Shown here: in pieces, positions 13,191 to 20,302 of the stretch
How the letters are laid out: each line of letters starts with the position of its first letter
How positions within the stretch are numbered: the first letter of the stretch is position 1
DNA from: Streptomycetaceae bacterium
Lineage (GTDB): Bacteria; Actinomycetota; Actinomycetes; Nanopelagicales; Nanopelagicaceae
Reading direction: 5' to 3'
Length of the DNA stretch: 22,538 nt
NCBI GenBank assembly: GCA_027488165.1
Contig: JAIYCF010000087.1
Coordinates: 1-22,538, forward strand
Notes under the pieces: model-generated
Told to the model about the DNA's origin: nothing
The model's database searches: none
What the model saw: only the letters and a program-made list of their open reading frames with translations
Translations under genes and position numbers: made by a program

Positions 13191-13692
13191 GGAAAAGTCC
13201 CGACCCGTCATAGCAATTGATGGACCAGCCGGCGCAGGTAAGACCACTTTAGCTCAAGAGCTTTTTCGCGCTTTTTCCACCAAATCTTCTGTTCAAGTTA
13301 TTCATATGGATGATCTATATGACGGCTGGGGTAACGCGCTATCGAGCGACCTTTCAAAGATTTTGCAATATCTCGTTAGCCAACATGAAGCAAAATCTCC
13401 CGCGAAAATTCAAAGGTATAACTGGGAGAGTTCATCTTTTGGTCAAAGTGAAGAGCTTCCTGTCTGCGACCTTCTAATATTGGAAGGAGTCGGATGCGGT
13501 GATAAAGAGTTACAAGATCATTTGGCAGCGCTAATTTGGATGGAGATTGACCCCGCAGATGGCTTAAAGCGAGTAATTGATCGCGATGGTGCGCAGGTAA
13601 AAGAAGAGATGGAAAAGTGGCTTGGAACACAAGCCGAATATTTCTTACAACACTCAACGCGTGAAAAGGCAGATTTCATTTTAACTACCTAA
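13156..13692 (+). CDS. Small P-loop kinase, uridine-kinase-like
   Basis: 178 residues from the ATG at 13156, which has GGAG eight bases upstream; an in-frame TTG at 13129 is a weaker choice. The Walker A loop GPAGAGKTT lies at about residues 19-27, followed by a HMDDLYDGW segment that resembles the substrate region of uridine/phosphoribulokinase-type enzymes, and a Walker-B-like LLILEGVGCG. Proteins of this short type are often labelled uridine kinase in Actinobacteria, but the substrate is unproven. It overlaps pnuT by 35 bp downstream of a TPP riboswitch. PnuC-type channels rely on phosphorylation to trap their substrate, so a thiamine or precursor kinase is an attractive alternative. Its TAA stop is part of the next gene's -10 hexamer. 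Confidence 0.8.
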   Translation: MELIAALSDLCKEKSRPVIAIDGPAGAGKTTLAQELFRAFSTKSSVQVIHMDDLYDGWGNALSSDLSKILQYLVSQHEAKSPAKIQRYNWESSSFGQSEELPVCDLLILEGVGCGDKELQDHLAALIWMEIDPADGLKRVIDRDGAQVKEEMEKWLGTQAEYFLQHSTREKADFILTT

Positions 13693-13695
13693 AAT
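13690..13695 (+). promoter_or_regulatory. -10 element (TAAAAT) of the PASTA kinase, embedded in a stop codon
   Basis: TAAAAT begins with the TAA stop of the P-loop kinase gene and stands 7 nt before the ATG at 13703. This predicts a leaderless or nearly leaderless mRNA for the PASTA kinase gene. There is no Shine-Dalgarno before that ATG. Confidence 0.5.
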
Positions 13696-13702
13696 TGCAG
13701 AT

Positions 13703-15649
13703 ATGTCTGATCTAACTGGCGAGCTAATTGATGGGCGCTATCAGCTCCTTCGCCAGATGGCAGCAGGTGGAATGGCAACTATTTATGAGGCAGTTGATAC
13801 CCGCTTAGATCGCAAAGTTGCAGTCAAGGTCATGCATCCCCATCTTGCCCAAGATGAACAGTTCGTTGAACGCTTTATTCGCGAAGCGAAAGCATCAGCA
13901 GCGCTTTCTCATCCCAATATTGTCTCTGTGCAAGATCAAGGATGGAATCAGAACGGAACCCCAGCAGTTTTTCTTGTCATGGAGATGGTCGAAGGTCATA
14001 CCCTTCGTGAATATTTAAATGAGCAAGGCTCGCTATCTGTTGCTAACGGAATCAAATTTCTCTTACCGGTTTTAAGCGCACTTGCCGCGGCGCACAAGGT
14101 TGGAATCGTCCATCGCGATATCAAACCCGAAAACATTCTGATCTCTAAAGAAGGTCGCATCAAGATCGCCGACTTTGGTTTGGCGAAGGGGCCACTGCTC
14201 GGCACAACCATGACCGCTGAATCCAGTGTTGTTCTTGGGAGCGTCTCTTACCTGTCCCCCGAACAAGTTCAACGCGGAATCGCCGATGCGCGCAGTGATG
14301 TTTACTCAGCCGGAATTACCGCATTTGAAATTTTTACCGGCGAAAAACCTTTTGCAGGAGAAGAACCAATTCAGATCGCCTATATGCATGTCAATGAACG
14401 TGTTCCGCTAATGAGCACGAAGAAAAATGGGATTCCGCCCGAATTAGATCAATTGATCCACCGCGCTACGAATTCAGATCCCGATGGTCGCCCTAATGAT
14501 GCCGGCGAATTCCACGCTGCCTTAAGCGCGATTGCACAATCACTTGACCCAAATCAGAGACAGATGAGTTTGGAGCTAGATATCCCTATTGCTCCGATGC
14601 GCCCGGCATCGAAGAAACCAAGTCGCCGCGAACGTGCGCGCGCTGAAAAGGAAAAAACTTTGGCTCTCAAAAAGAACCGCGAAGACTCGAATAGTGGAGT
14701 TGAAAAGAGCGAACCTACCAAGCGCGAAACAACAGCGCAGATAAAGAAGCGTAAGAAGATTAGTAAGCGCGTACGTCGCAATCGCTTTATTGCAGCTGCT
14801 CTAGCAGTTTCACTAGGAATCTTCGGTTGGTATGCGCTCGTCGGTCCGGGTTCACGTGTTGTTGTGCCATCAATCGTTGGTGCGACTGAAAGTCAGGCGC
14901 TAAACGCACTTACCCCGCTGGGGCTAAGGCTAGTTATCTCTGAAAAGCGATTCGATGAAGAAGTTGGTGAAGGGCAAATTATCGAATCTGATCCTGCAGG
15001 TGGCGGCAAAGTTGATGCTGGCGGCCAAGTTAAGGCGATTATCTCTAAAGGTCCAGAGCGTTATGTAATTCCGATGTTGGTTGGACTTACACCGGAAGCA
15101 GCAGTGAACCTATTGGCCAAATCTCCGATAAAGGTTGGCGAGTTAAAGGAGGTCTTTAACGATCGCACACCTAAAGGTTTTGTTATCTCATCTAGCCCTG
15201 AACAAGGTGCAAAAGTTAAACGCGATTCGACAGTTGATATCTTGGTAAGTAAAGGCGTAGAAACTCTTGATGTTATCTCCTATGTTGGAAAGTCAGCTGA
15301 TCAAGCGCTAAACGAATTAACTGAAGCTGGATTCGATGTTGAAACAGTTGATCAATTCAGTGAGAGCGCTTTAGCGGGATCTGTGATTAGCCAAGTTCCA
15401 TCTGGCGGAGCACCGCTTCCAAAGGGTGAGAAAATCACTTTAACTATCTCTAAGGGATCACAATTTGTATTTATCCCTAACGTCTTCTCACTCACCGAGG
15501 CGAAGGCGCGTGCGGCTCTAACTGATCTTGAACTTAAAGTTGTTGTAAAGAAGATCGGCGCTAAGAAGGTTAAGTCAGTCACAAATATCGCTCCGAAGGT
15601 AGGCACGAAGGTCAAACGTGGCAGCACGGTTACGATCACAGTAGGGTAG
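13703..15649 (+). CDS. pknL: PASTA-domain serine/threonine protein kinase (PknL/PknB type)
   Basis: 648 residues. The kinase domain spans about 11-275: GGMATIYEA (22-30), ATP-anchoring Lys42 in VAVKVMH, catalytic HRDIKPEN (Asp139), DFG (Asp157) and SYLSPEQV. A charged linker rich in Lys, Arg and Glu (about 300-358) leads to one membrane helix (about 360-380). Four extracellular PASTA repeats follow, beginning at about 385, 453, 521 and 586, and the protein ends with the fourth. Such kinases sense cell-wall precursors and regulate growth and division. The symbol pknL follows from the neighbourhood (metF-like, prenyl synthase, class II DAHP synthase), which resembles that of mycobacterial pknL; the true orthologue could also be pknB. 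It is followed four bases later by the endonuclease IV gene. Confidence 0.9.
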   Translation: MSDLTGELIDGRYQLLRQMAAGGMATIYEAVDTRLDRKVAVKVMHPHLAQDEQFVERFIREAKASAALSHPNIVSVQDQGWNQNGTPAVFLVMEMVEGHTLREYLNEQGSLSVANGIKFLLPVLSALAAAHKVGIVHRDIKPENILISKEGRIKIADFGLAKGPLLGTTMTAESSVVLGSVSYLSPEQVQRGIADARSDVYSAGITAFEIFTGEKPFAGEEPIQIAYMHVNERVPLMSTKKNGIPPELDQLIHRATNSDPDGRPNDAGEFHAALSAIAQSLDPNQRQMSLELDIPIAPMRPASKKPSRRERARAEKEKTLALKKNREDSNSGVEKSEPTKRETTAQIKKRKKISKRVRRNRFIAAALAVSLGIFGWYALVGPGSRVVVPSIVGATESQALNALTPLGLRLVISEKRFDEEVGEGQIIESDPAGGGKVDAGGQVKAIISKGPERYVIPMLVGLTPEAAVNLLAKSPIKVGELKEVFNDRTPKGFVISSSPEQGAKVKRDSTVDILVSKGVETLDVISYVGKSADQALNELTEAGFDVETVDQFSESALAGSVISQVPSGGAPLPKGEKITLTISKGSQFVFIPNVFSLTEAKARAALTDLELKVVVKKIGAKKVKSVTNIAPKVGTKVKRGSTVTITVG

Positions 15650-15653
15650 GCAA

Positions 15654-16511
15654 ATGCCAAAAACCTCACCGCGTATCGGTGCACATACGCCGACTACCGG
15701 TGGAATGGCCAAGCGCTCTATCGCATATGCCGAAACCATTGGCGCCGAAGCGATTCAAGTCTTTACCTCAAATCCACGTGGTTGGGCGATGCCCGAAACC
15801 AATCATGAAGCTGATGCGCTTTTTCGCGAGAAGGCAACAGCGCTAGATCTTGAAGTTTATGTTCACGCACCTTTTCTCATTAACTTAGGTTCACCGACTG
15901 AAGGAACATATAAGAACTCACTCGCTTCAACTGAATTTTCGCTAAAGCGCGGCAAAGAGATTGGTGCACTTGGCGTTGTAGTTCATACCGGATCTGCGGT
16001 TAATGAAGATTTCGTTGATAAGGCATGGAAGCAGATCCATAAAGGAATGATGCCGATTCTTAACGCGCTAACTGATGACGCTCCGATGCTGCTCCTTGAA
16101 CCAACTGCTGGACAGGGCCAATCGCTCGTTAAGCGGTTAGAGGATCTTGAGTATTACTTAAAGGCGCTGGAATACCACCCGAAAGTTGGTATCTGTCTTG
16201 ATACCTGTCACGTCTTTGCAGCAGGCCATGACATCGCGAAAAAAGGCGGCATGAAAGAGACTCTCGACTTGCTAGTTGAAGTTGCTGGCGCAGAGCGCAT
16301 CCAGTTAATCCATGCCAATGACTCAATGGATGTTTGTGGAGCGCTTAAGGATCGCCATCAAAATATTGGAGATGGGTTTATCGGCGTAGATCCATTTAAA
16401 GAACTGCTTAAACACCCAGCAGTTAAGAACGCTCCCTTGATTTTGGAAACTCCGGGAATGGAACCTGAACACGGTAAAGAGGTTGAACTACTGAAAGGTT
16501 TACGTGGATGA
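15654..16511 (+). CDS. nfo: Deoxyribonuclease IV (AP endonuclease)
   Basis: 285 residues, the normal length of endonuclease IV, a three-zinc TIM-barrel enzyme that cuts at abasic sites in base-excision repair. Visible signatures are IGAHTPTTGGMAKRS at the N-terminus, IQVFTSNPRGW, VVHTGSAVNE, LLEPTAGQGQSL, GICLDTCHVFAAGHD and HANDSMDVCGALKDRHQNIG. These contain the conserved His, Glu and Asp zinc ligands. The ATG at 15654 has AGGG about 7 nt upstream, overlapping the end of the kinase gene. The stop overlaps the next ATG as ATGA, so the exporter gene is translationally coupled. Confidence 0.94.
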   Translation: MPKTSPRIGAHTPTTGGMAKRSIAYAETIGAEAIQVFTSNPRGWAMPETNHEADALFREKATALDLEVYVHAPFLINLGSPTEGTYKNSLASTEFSLKRGKEIGALGVVVHTGSAVNEDFVDKAWKQIHKGMMPILNALTDDAPMLLLEPTAGQGQSLVKRLEDLEYYLKALEYHPKVGICLDTCHVFAAGHDIAKKGGMKETLDLLVEVAGAERIQLIHANDSMDVCGALKDRHQNIGDGFIGVDPFKELLKHPAVKNAPLILETPGMEPEHGKEVELLKGLRG

Positions 16512-17368
16512 ACGCGCGCCATCAACTCCAATTAAAACTCGCACCTTGGGCGCTCTTGGCAGTCTCCGCATCCTGGGGTGGCGCCTTCGTTTTGATGAAA
16601 CCTGCTATTGAGCGCCAAGCGGTCAATAGCTTTCTAGCAACACGTTTTGTGATGGCAGTTCTAGTTATGGTCTTGATTCGTCCTAGCGTTTTGCAGAAGT
16701 TAAATCGAGAACTAGTCCTAAAGGGTTCACTTGCAGGTCTCTTCTTAGGCTCTGGCTATATCTTTCAAACTCTCGGGTTAGCGCGCACGGGAGCTGCGAT
16801 CACAGGTTTTGTAACCGGACTTTATGTTGTGCTTACGCCGTTAATCGCGGCTGTCGTATTAAAGGAGCGAATTAGAGCTTTCACTTGGTTCTGTGTTGTT
16901 CTAGCAACTGTTGGCTTGGCGCTTCTATCGCTGCAGGGATGGTCAGTTGGAGTTGGTGAGGCGCTAGTCTTTGTCAGCGCTATCGCCTTTGCAGCACATA
17001 TCGTCGCTCTGAGTAAATGGAGTTTTGGACTCGATGCTTACGCGCTAACCATTGTGCAGTTATCGATCTGCGCACTTTTAACTGGCATGATCTCATTAGG
17101 ACAAGGCTATGAAACGCCACCAGATGCCGGTGTTTGGGGTGTAGTAGTTTTCACCGCGGTTGTTTGCACCGCAGTTGCCTTCATCGTACAAACTTGGTCA
17201 CAAGCACATATGACTTCAACAAAGGTTGCAGTGATCCTGACTATGGAAGTTGTCTTTGCAGCGCTCTTTGCCGTCGCCTTTGGCGGCGAATCACTTTCAC
17301 TTCAAGTATCAATTGGTGGAATCTTGGTTGTAATTGCCATGTATTTGATCGTTATGAAAGAGGCGTGA
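16508..17368 (+). CDS. EamA/DMT-superfamily metabolite exporter
   Basis: 286 residues with about ten hydrophobic segments arranged as two EamA repeats. The first repeat holds SASWGGAFVLMKPAIE near the N-terminus and LAGLFLGSGYIFQTLGLART; VTGLYVVLTPLIAAVVLKERI closes the first half. The second repeat ends in STKVAVILTMEVVFAALFA. Members export amino acids, nucleobases or other metabolites; the substrate is not readable. It shares ATGA with the endonuclease IV gene and is followed 12 bp later by threonine aldolase, so export of an amino acid linked to threonine or glycine metabolism is possible but speculative. Confidence 0.88.
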   Translation: MNARHQLQLKLAPWALLAVSASWGGAFVLMKPAIERQAVNSFLATRFVMAVLVMVLIRPSVLQKLNRELVLKGSLAGLFLGSGYIFQTLGLARTGAAITGFVTGLYVVLTPLIAAVVLKERIRAFTWFCVVLATVGLALLSLQGWSVGVGEALVFVSAIAFAAHIVALSKWSFGLDAYALTIVQLSICALLTGMISLGQGYETPPDAGVWGVVVFTAVVCTAVAFIVQTWSQAHMTSTKVAVILTMEVVFAALFAVAFGGESLSLQVSIGGILVVIAMYLIVMKEA

Positions 17369-17380
17369 GAGGCTTAGGCC

Positions 17381-18421
17381 ATGGCCAGCCCAATTGATCT
17401 TCGCTCCGATACTGTAACTCGCCCATCACAGGCGATGCGCAAAGCGATGGCCAGCGCTGAAGTCGGCGATGATGTCTATAGCGATGATCCAACAGTTAAC
17501 TCACTTGAAGAACGAGTAGCTGCGCTCTTTGGAAAAGAAGCCGGAGTCTTTACTCCAACTGGCTCGCTGGCTAATCAGTTAGCGATTCGCATGCTGGTTG
17601 CACCTGGTGAAGAGTTAATCGCCGAGACTAATTCACATATTGTTCGCGCCGAACTAGGCGCTGCTGCAGTCTTTAGTGGAATAACAACGCGTACTTGGCC
17701 TGCCAAAAACGGTTTGTTGGTTGCCGCAGATGCGCTAGAAATTGCCCGCCCAAACTCTGGTCCTTACTTAGTTTCAACCACGGCGATTGCAGTTGAAAAT
17801 ACCCATAACTTTGGCGGCGGAACAGTTCAACCACTTGAAGAAATTAAAGCGCTTCGAAAAGGGGCAGATGAAATCGGAGTTGCCCTTCACTTAGATGGTG
17901 CACGTATTTGGAACGCTCATGTTGCAAGCGGAGTTGCTTTCAACGAATACGGAAAGTACTTCGACACCATCAGCGTCTGCCTATCTAAAGGGTTGGGCGC
18001 ACCAATTGGATCAGTAATGCTCAGCACCAAAGAACGCGTGGCTAAGGCAAGAGTTTGGCGCAAACGTTATGGAGCCGGAATGCGCCAAGTTGGTTTGCTA
18101 GCAGGTGCTGCCCATTACGCACTTGATAACAATATTGCCCGTTTATCAGAAGATCATCGCCGCGCTAAAGAGCTGGCCGTTGCCATCGCTGCAATAGATA
18201 AATCATTTGTAGATCCTGCTTTAGTTGAGACAAATATCGTTGGACTAGATCTAACCAGCGCTCCTTACACAGCAGCAGAGTTAGCAACGCGTTGCCGTGA
18301 AGCAGGGTTATGGATCAGCGCACTTGGTCCAAAGTATGCGCGCTTAGTTACTCACTTAGATTTTGATGATGAGCAATGTGCTGGCGCAATTGAAATATTA
18401 AAGAGCGTTCTCGTGGCGTAA
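17381..18421 (+). CDS. ltaE: Low-specificity L-threonine aldolase
   Basis: 346 residues. It is a PLP-dependent fold-type I enzyme that cleaves L-threonine to glycine and acetaldehyde. Signatures are IDLRSDTVTRPSQAMR at the N-terminus, GDDVYSDDPTVNSLE, FTPTGSLANQLA (PLP phosphate region), HLDGARIWNA (Asp172, pyridine nitrogen contact) and VCLSKGLGAPIGS (Lys203, Schiff-base lysine). The ATG at 17381 has GAGAGG eight bases upstream. It is the last gene of the kinase-nfo-exporter run, and its 3' end overlaps the convergent methyltransferase gene by 24 bp. Confidence 0.93.
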   Translation: MASPIDLRSDTVTRPSQAMRKAMASAEVGDDVYSDDPTVNSLEERVAALFGKEAGVFTPTGSLANQLAIRMLVAPGEELIAETNSHIVRAELGAAAVFSGITTRTWPAKNGLLVAADALEIARPNSGPYLVSTTAIAVENTHNFGGGTVQPLEEIKALRKGADEIGVALHLDGARIWNAHVASGVAFNEYGKYFDTISVCLSKGLGAPIGSVMLSTKERVAKARVWRKRYGAGMRQVGLLAGAAHYALDNNIARLSEDHRRAKELAVAIAAIDKSFVDPALVETNIVGLDLTSAPYTAAELATRCREAGLWISALGPKYARLVTHLDFDDEQCAGAIEILKSVLVA

Positions 18422-18892
18422 TAGCCACTCTTTCTTACTTAGCCCATAGGCGTAATTGCCGAGCGCTCCCCCAGTTTTTACGATTCGATGGCATGGCACG
18501 ACAAGAGCAATTGCATTCTTGGCACATGCCGAACCTGCAGCGCGCACCGCAGCTGGTGAACCAGCGCGATCTGCCAGATCGGCATAAGAAAGAACTTTTC
18601 CGCCCTTAACTTTGCGCATCGCTTTCCAGGCCGCTTGTGAAAAAGGCGCACCGGGTTGGCGCACAGAAATGCCATTAATTGCAGCGATATCTCCGGCGAA
18701 ATAATCATTTAGTAAATCAGTAATAACGGGAATCTTAGAAACTTCTTTAAATCCCTTTTGATAATCATCCTGCGAAAGGCCGTCTTTGAGCGCCTTCACG
18801 TTCGAAAGATTTAGACCGAGAAGTATTTGGTCATCGGCAATGAGATTTAGAACCCCAATTGGAGATTTGTATTGCGAGATCTGCAGTGCCAC
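18398..18892 (-). CDS. ogt: Methylated-DNA-[protein]-cysteine S-methyltransferase
   Basis: 164 residues from GTG 18892. It is a suicide repair protein that takes the alkyl group from O6-alkylguanine onto its own cysteine. The active-site PCHRIV (Cys134) is present, preceded by GKVLSYADLADRAGSPAAVR (DNA-binding helix-turn-helix with the arginine finger) and followed by GGALGNYAYGLSKKEWLL. There is no Ada-type N-terminal domain. GTG 18892 is preferred over an in-frame TTG at 18928 because TAATTT lies seven bases upstream and the longer start would overlap the DAHP synthase. It converges on threonine aldolase with a 24-bp overlap. Confidence 0.92.
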   Translation of the reverse strand: MALQISQYKSPIGVLNLIADDQILLGLNLSNVKALKDGLSQDDYQKGFKEVSKIPVITDLLNDYFAGDIAAINGISVRQPGAPFSQAAWKAMRKVKGGKVLSYADLADRAGSPAAVRAAGSACAKNAIALVVPCHRIVKTGGALGNYAYGLSKKEWLLRHENAL

Positions 18893-18899
18893 GTCCGCT

Positions 18900-18905
18900 A
18901 AATTA
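18900..18905 (-). promoter_or_regulatory. -10 element (TAATTT) of ogt, embedded in the aroG stop codon
   Basis: On the minus strand TAATTT starts with the TAA stop of the DAHP synthase gene and stands 7 nt before GTG 18892. It would let the methyltransferase gene be transcribed on its own as a leaderless message, in addition to read-through from aroG. Confidence 0.45.
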
Positions 18906-20261
18906 GCGATCGCGCAACATTTCAGCAACTAGGAAGGCAAGTTCCAGCGATTGAGAATGGTTAAGGCGTGGATCGCAGGCGCTCTCATAACGAGTAGCCA
19001 AATCAGTTTCAGAGATCTGCTCTCCACCACCGAGGCATTCAGTGACATCATCACCAGTTAACTCGATATGGATTCCGCCTGGATGTGTGCCGAGGCTCTT
19101 ATGAACTTCAAAGAATCCCTTAACTTCATCCATAACATCGTCAAAGCGACGGGTCTTATAGCCAGTTGCTGCCTCAAAAGTATTGCCGTGCATTGGATCG
19201 CAGACCCAAAGTACTTGTGCACCTGATTTAGTAACGCCATCAACAAGTGCAGGAAGGGCTTCGCGGATCTTTCCGGCACCCATACGTGTAATAAAGGTTA
19301 GGCGACCTGGCTCGCGATTTGGATCAAGGCGATCTATCAAAGCGAGTGCATCATCGACTGTTGATTTAGGTCCGAGCTTTACACCGATTGGGTTGCGAAC
19401 CTTGGCTGCAAAATCAATATGTGCGCCATCTAGTTGACGTGTGCGTTCGCCGATCCATAAGAAGTGTGCTGAAACATCGTAAGGAAGCTGGGTACGTGAA
19501 TCGATGCGTGTAAGCGCCTTCTCGTACTCCATGATCAAAGCCTCGTGACTGGAGTAGAAATCAACAGATTTAAATGAATCAGGGTCAACTCCGGCTGATT
19601 TCATAAAGTCTAAAGCGCGACCGATCTCGCGCGCCATTTGTTCGTAGCGATCGCCAACTGATGAGTCGCGGATAAAGCCCTTGTTCCACTCGTGAACTTG
19701 GCGCAGATCGGCGAACCCACCTTGGGTGAAGGCGCGAACTAAGTTAAGAGTTGCAGCTGATGTGTTGTAAACGCGAACCATGCGATCTGGATCTGGAGTA
19801 CGTGATGCTTCATTAAATTCGAGATCGTTAACGGCATCTCCGCGGTAGGCAGGAAGCGTTACATCTCCACGAGTTTCAAAATCATTGGAACGTGGCTTAG
19901 CAAATTGCCCCGCCATGCGGCCAACTTTTACGACCGGCAGGCTCGAGTAGTACTGCAACACAGCGGCCATTTGCAAAATTGTCTTGATGCGATTGCGAAT
20001 TGAATCTGCAGTTGCGGCTGCAAATGTTTCAGCGCAATCTCCGCCTTGTAACCAGAATGCACGCCCTGCAGCAGCTTCGGCAATCTTCGCCTTTAGATCA
20101 TCGCACTCGCCAGCAAAGACAAGTGGTGGGAAAGATTTCAATTGAGCTACCGCTGATTTCACGGGAGCACCATCAACACCACCTGGCCACTGCGGTTGTT
20201 GCGCCGCAACGAGGCCAGGGGTGAAGAGAGTGTCTAGTGAACTAGGGGATGAATTATTCAT
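18903..20261 (-). CDS. aroG: Class II 3-deoxy-7-phosphoheptulonate (DAHP) synthase
   Basis: 452 residues, the size of class II (plant/mycobacterial type) DAHP synthases, which join phosphoenolpyruvate and erythrose-4-phosphate at the start of the shikimate pathway. Signatures are FAGECDDLKAKIAEAA (metal-binding Cys), FWLQGGDCAE, KVGRMAGQFAKPRS, SAHFLWIGERTRQLDGAH, GVKLGPKS, FITRMGAGK and WVCDPMHGNT, with HIELTGDDVTECLGG near the end. The ATG at 20261 is preceded, at exactly six bases, by TACTCT, so the mRNA should be leaderless. It lies downstream of pfkA (41-bp gap) and upstream of ogt. The neighbourhood with the PASTA kinase recalls mycobacterial pknL-aroG. Confidence 0.95.
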   Translation of the reverse strand: MNNSSPSSLDTLFTPGLVAAQQPQWPGGVDGAPVKSAVAQLKSFPPLVFAGECDDLKAKIAEAAAGRAFWLQGGDCAETFAAATADSIRNRIKTILQMAAVLQYYSSLPVVKVGRMAGQFAKPRSNDFETRGDVTLPAYRGDAVNDLEFNEASRTPDPDRMVRVYNTSAATLNLVRAFTQGGFADLRQVHEWNKGFIRDSSVGDRYEQMAREIGRALDFMKSAGVDPDSFKSVDFYSSHEALIMEYEKALTRIDSRTQLPYDVSAHFLWIGERTRQLDGAHIDFAAKVRNPIGVKLGPKSTVDDALALIDRLDPNREPGRLTFITRMGAGKIREALPALVDGVTKSGAQVLWVCDPMHGNTFEAATGYKTRRFDDVMDEVKGFFEVHKSLGTHPGGIHIELTGDDVTECLGGGEQISETDLATRYESACDPRLNHSQSLELAFLVAEMLRDR

Positions 20262-20267
20262 GTGTTA

Positions 20268-20273
20268 AGAGTA
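20268..20273 (-). promoter_or_regulatory. -10 element (TACTCT) of the leaderless aroG transcript
   Basis: Minus-strand TACTCT is separated by six bases (TAACAC) from the ATG of the DAHP synthase gene, the same layout as at metF, crtE and xylB. An 8-bp palindrome TCTCGAGA (20290-20297) lies at about the -35 position. Confidence 0.55.
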
Positions 20274-20302
20274 GTTTGTTCAGATAGTTTCTCGAGAGAG
20301 AA

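Noticed and set aside
14857..15649. Tandem DNA repeat at the end of the kinase gene
   Set aside because: The periodicity is at protein level (four PASTA domains of about 65 residues); the DNA copies are too diverged to be a nucleotide repeat.
15352..15684. Antisense open frame across the kinase PASTA repeats and nfo start
   Set aside because: Its apparent hydrophobicity mirrors the codons of the PASTA repeats; no promoter or ribosome site is seen.
18893..18928. TTG start giving a longer O6-alkylguanine methyltransferase
   Set aside because: It would run into the DAHP synthase gene and add residues without family similarity. GTG 18892 has a -10-like hexamer seven bases upstream.
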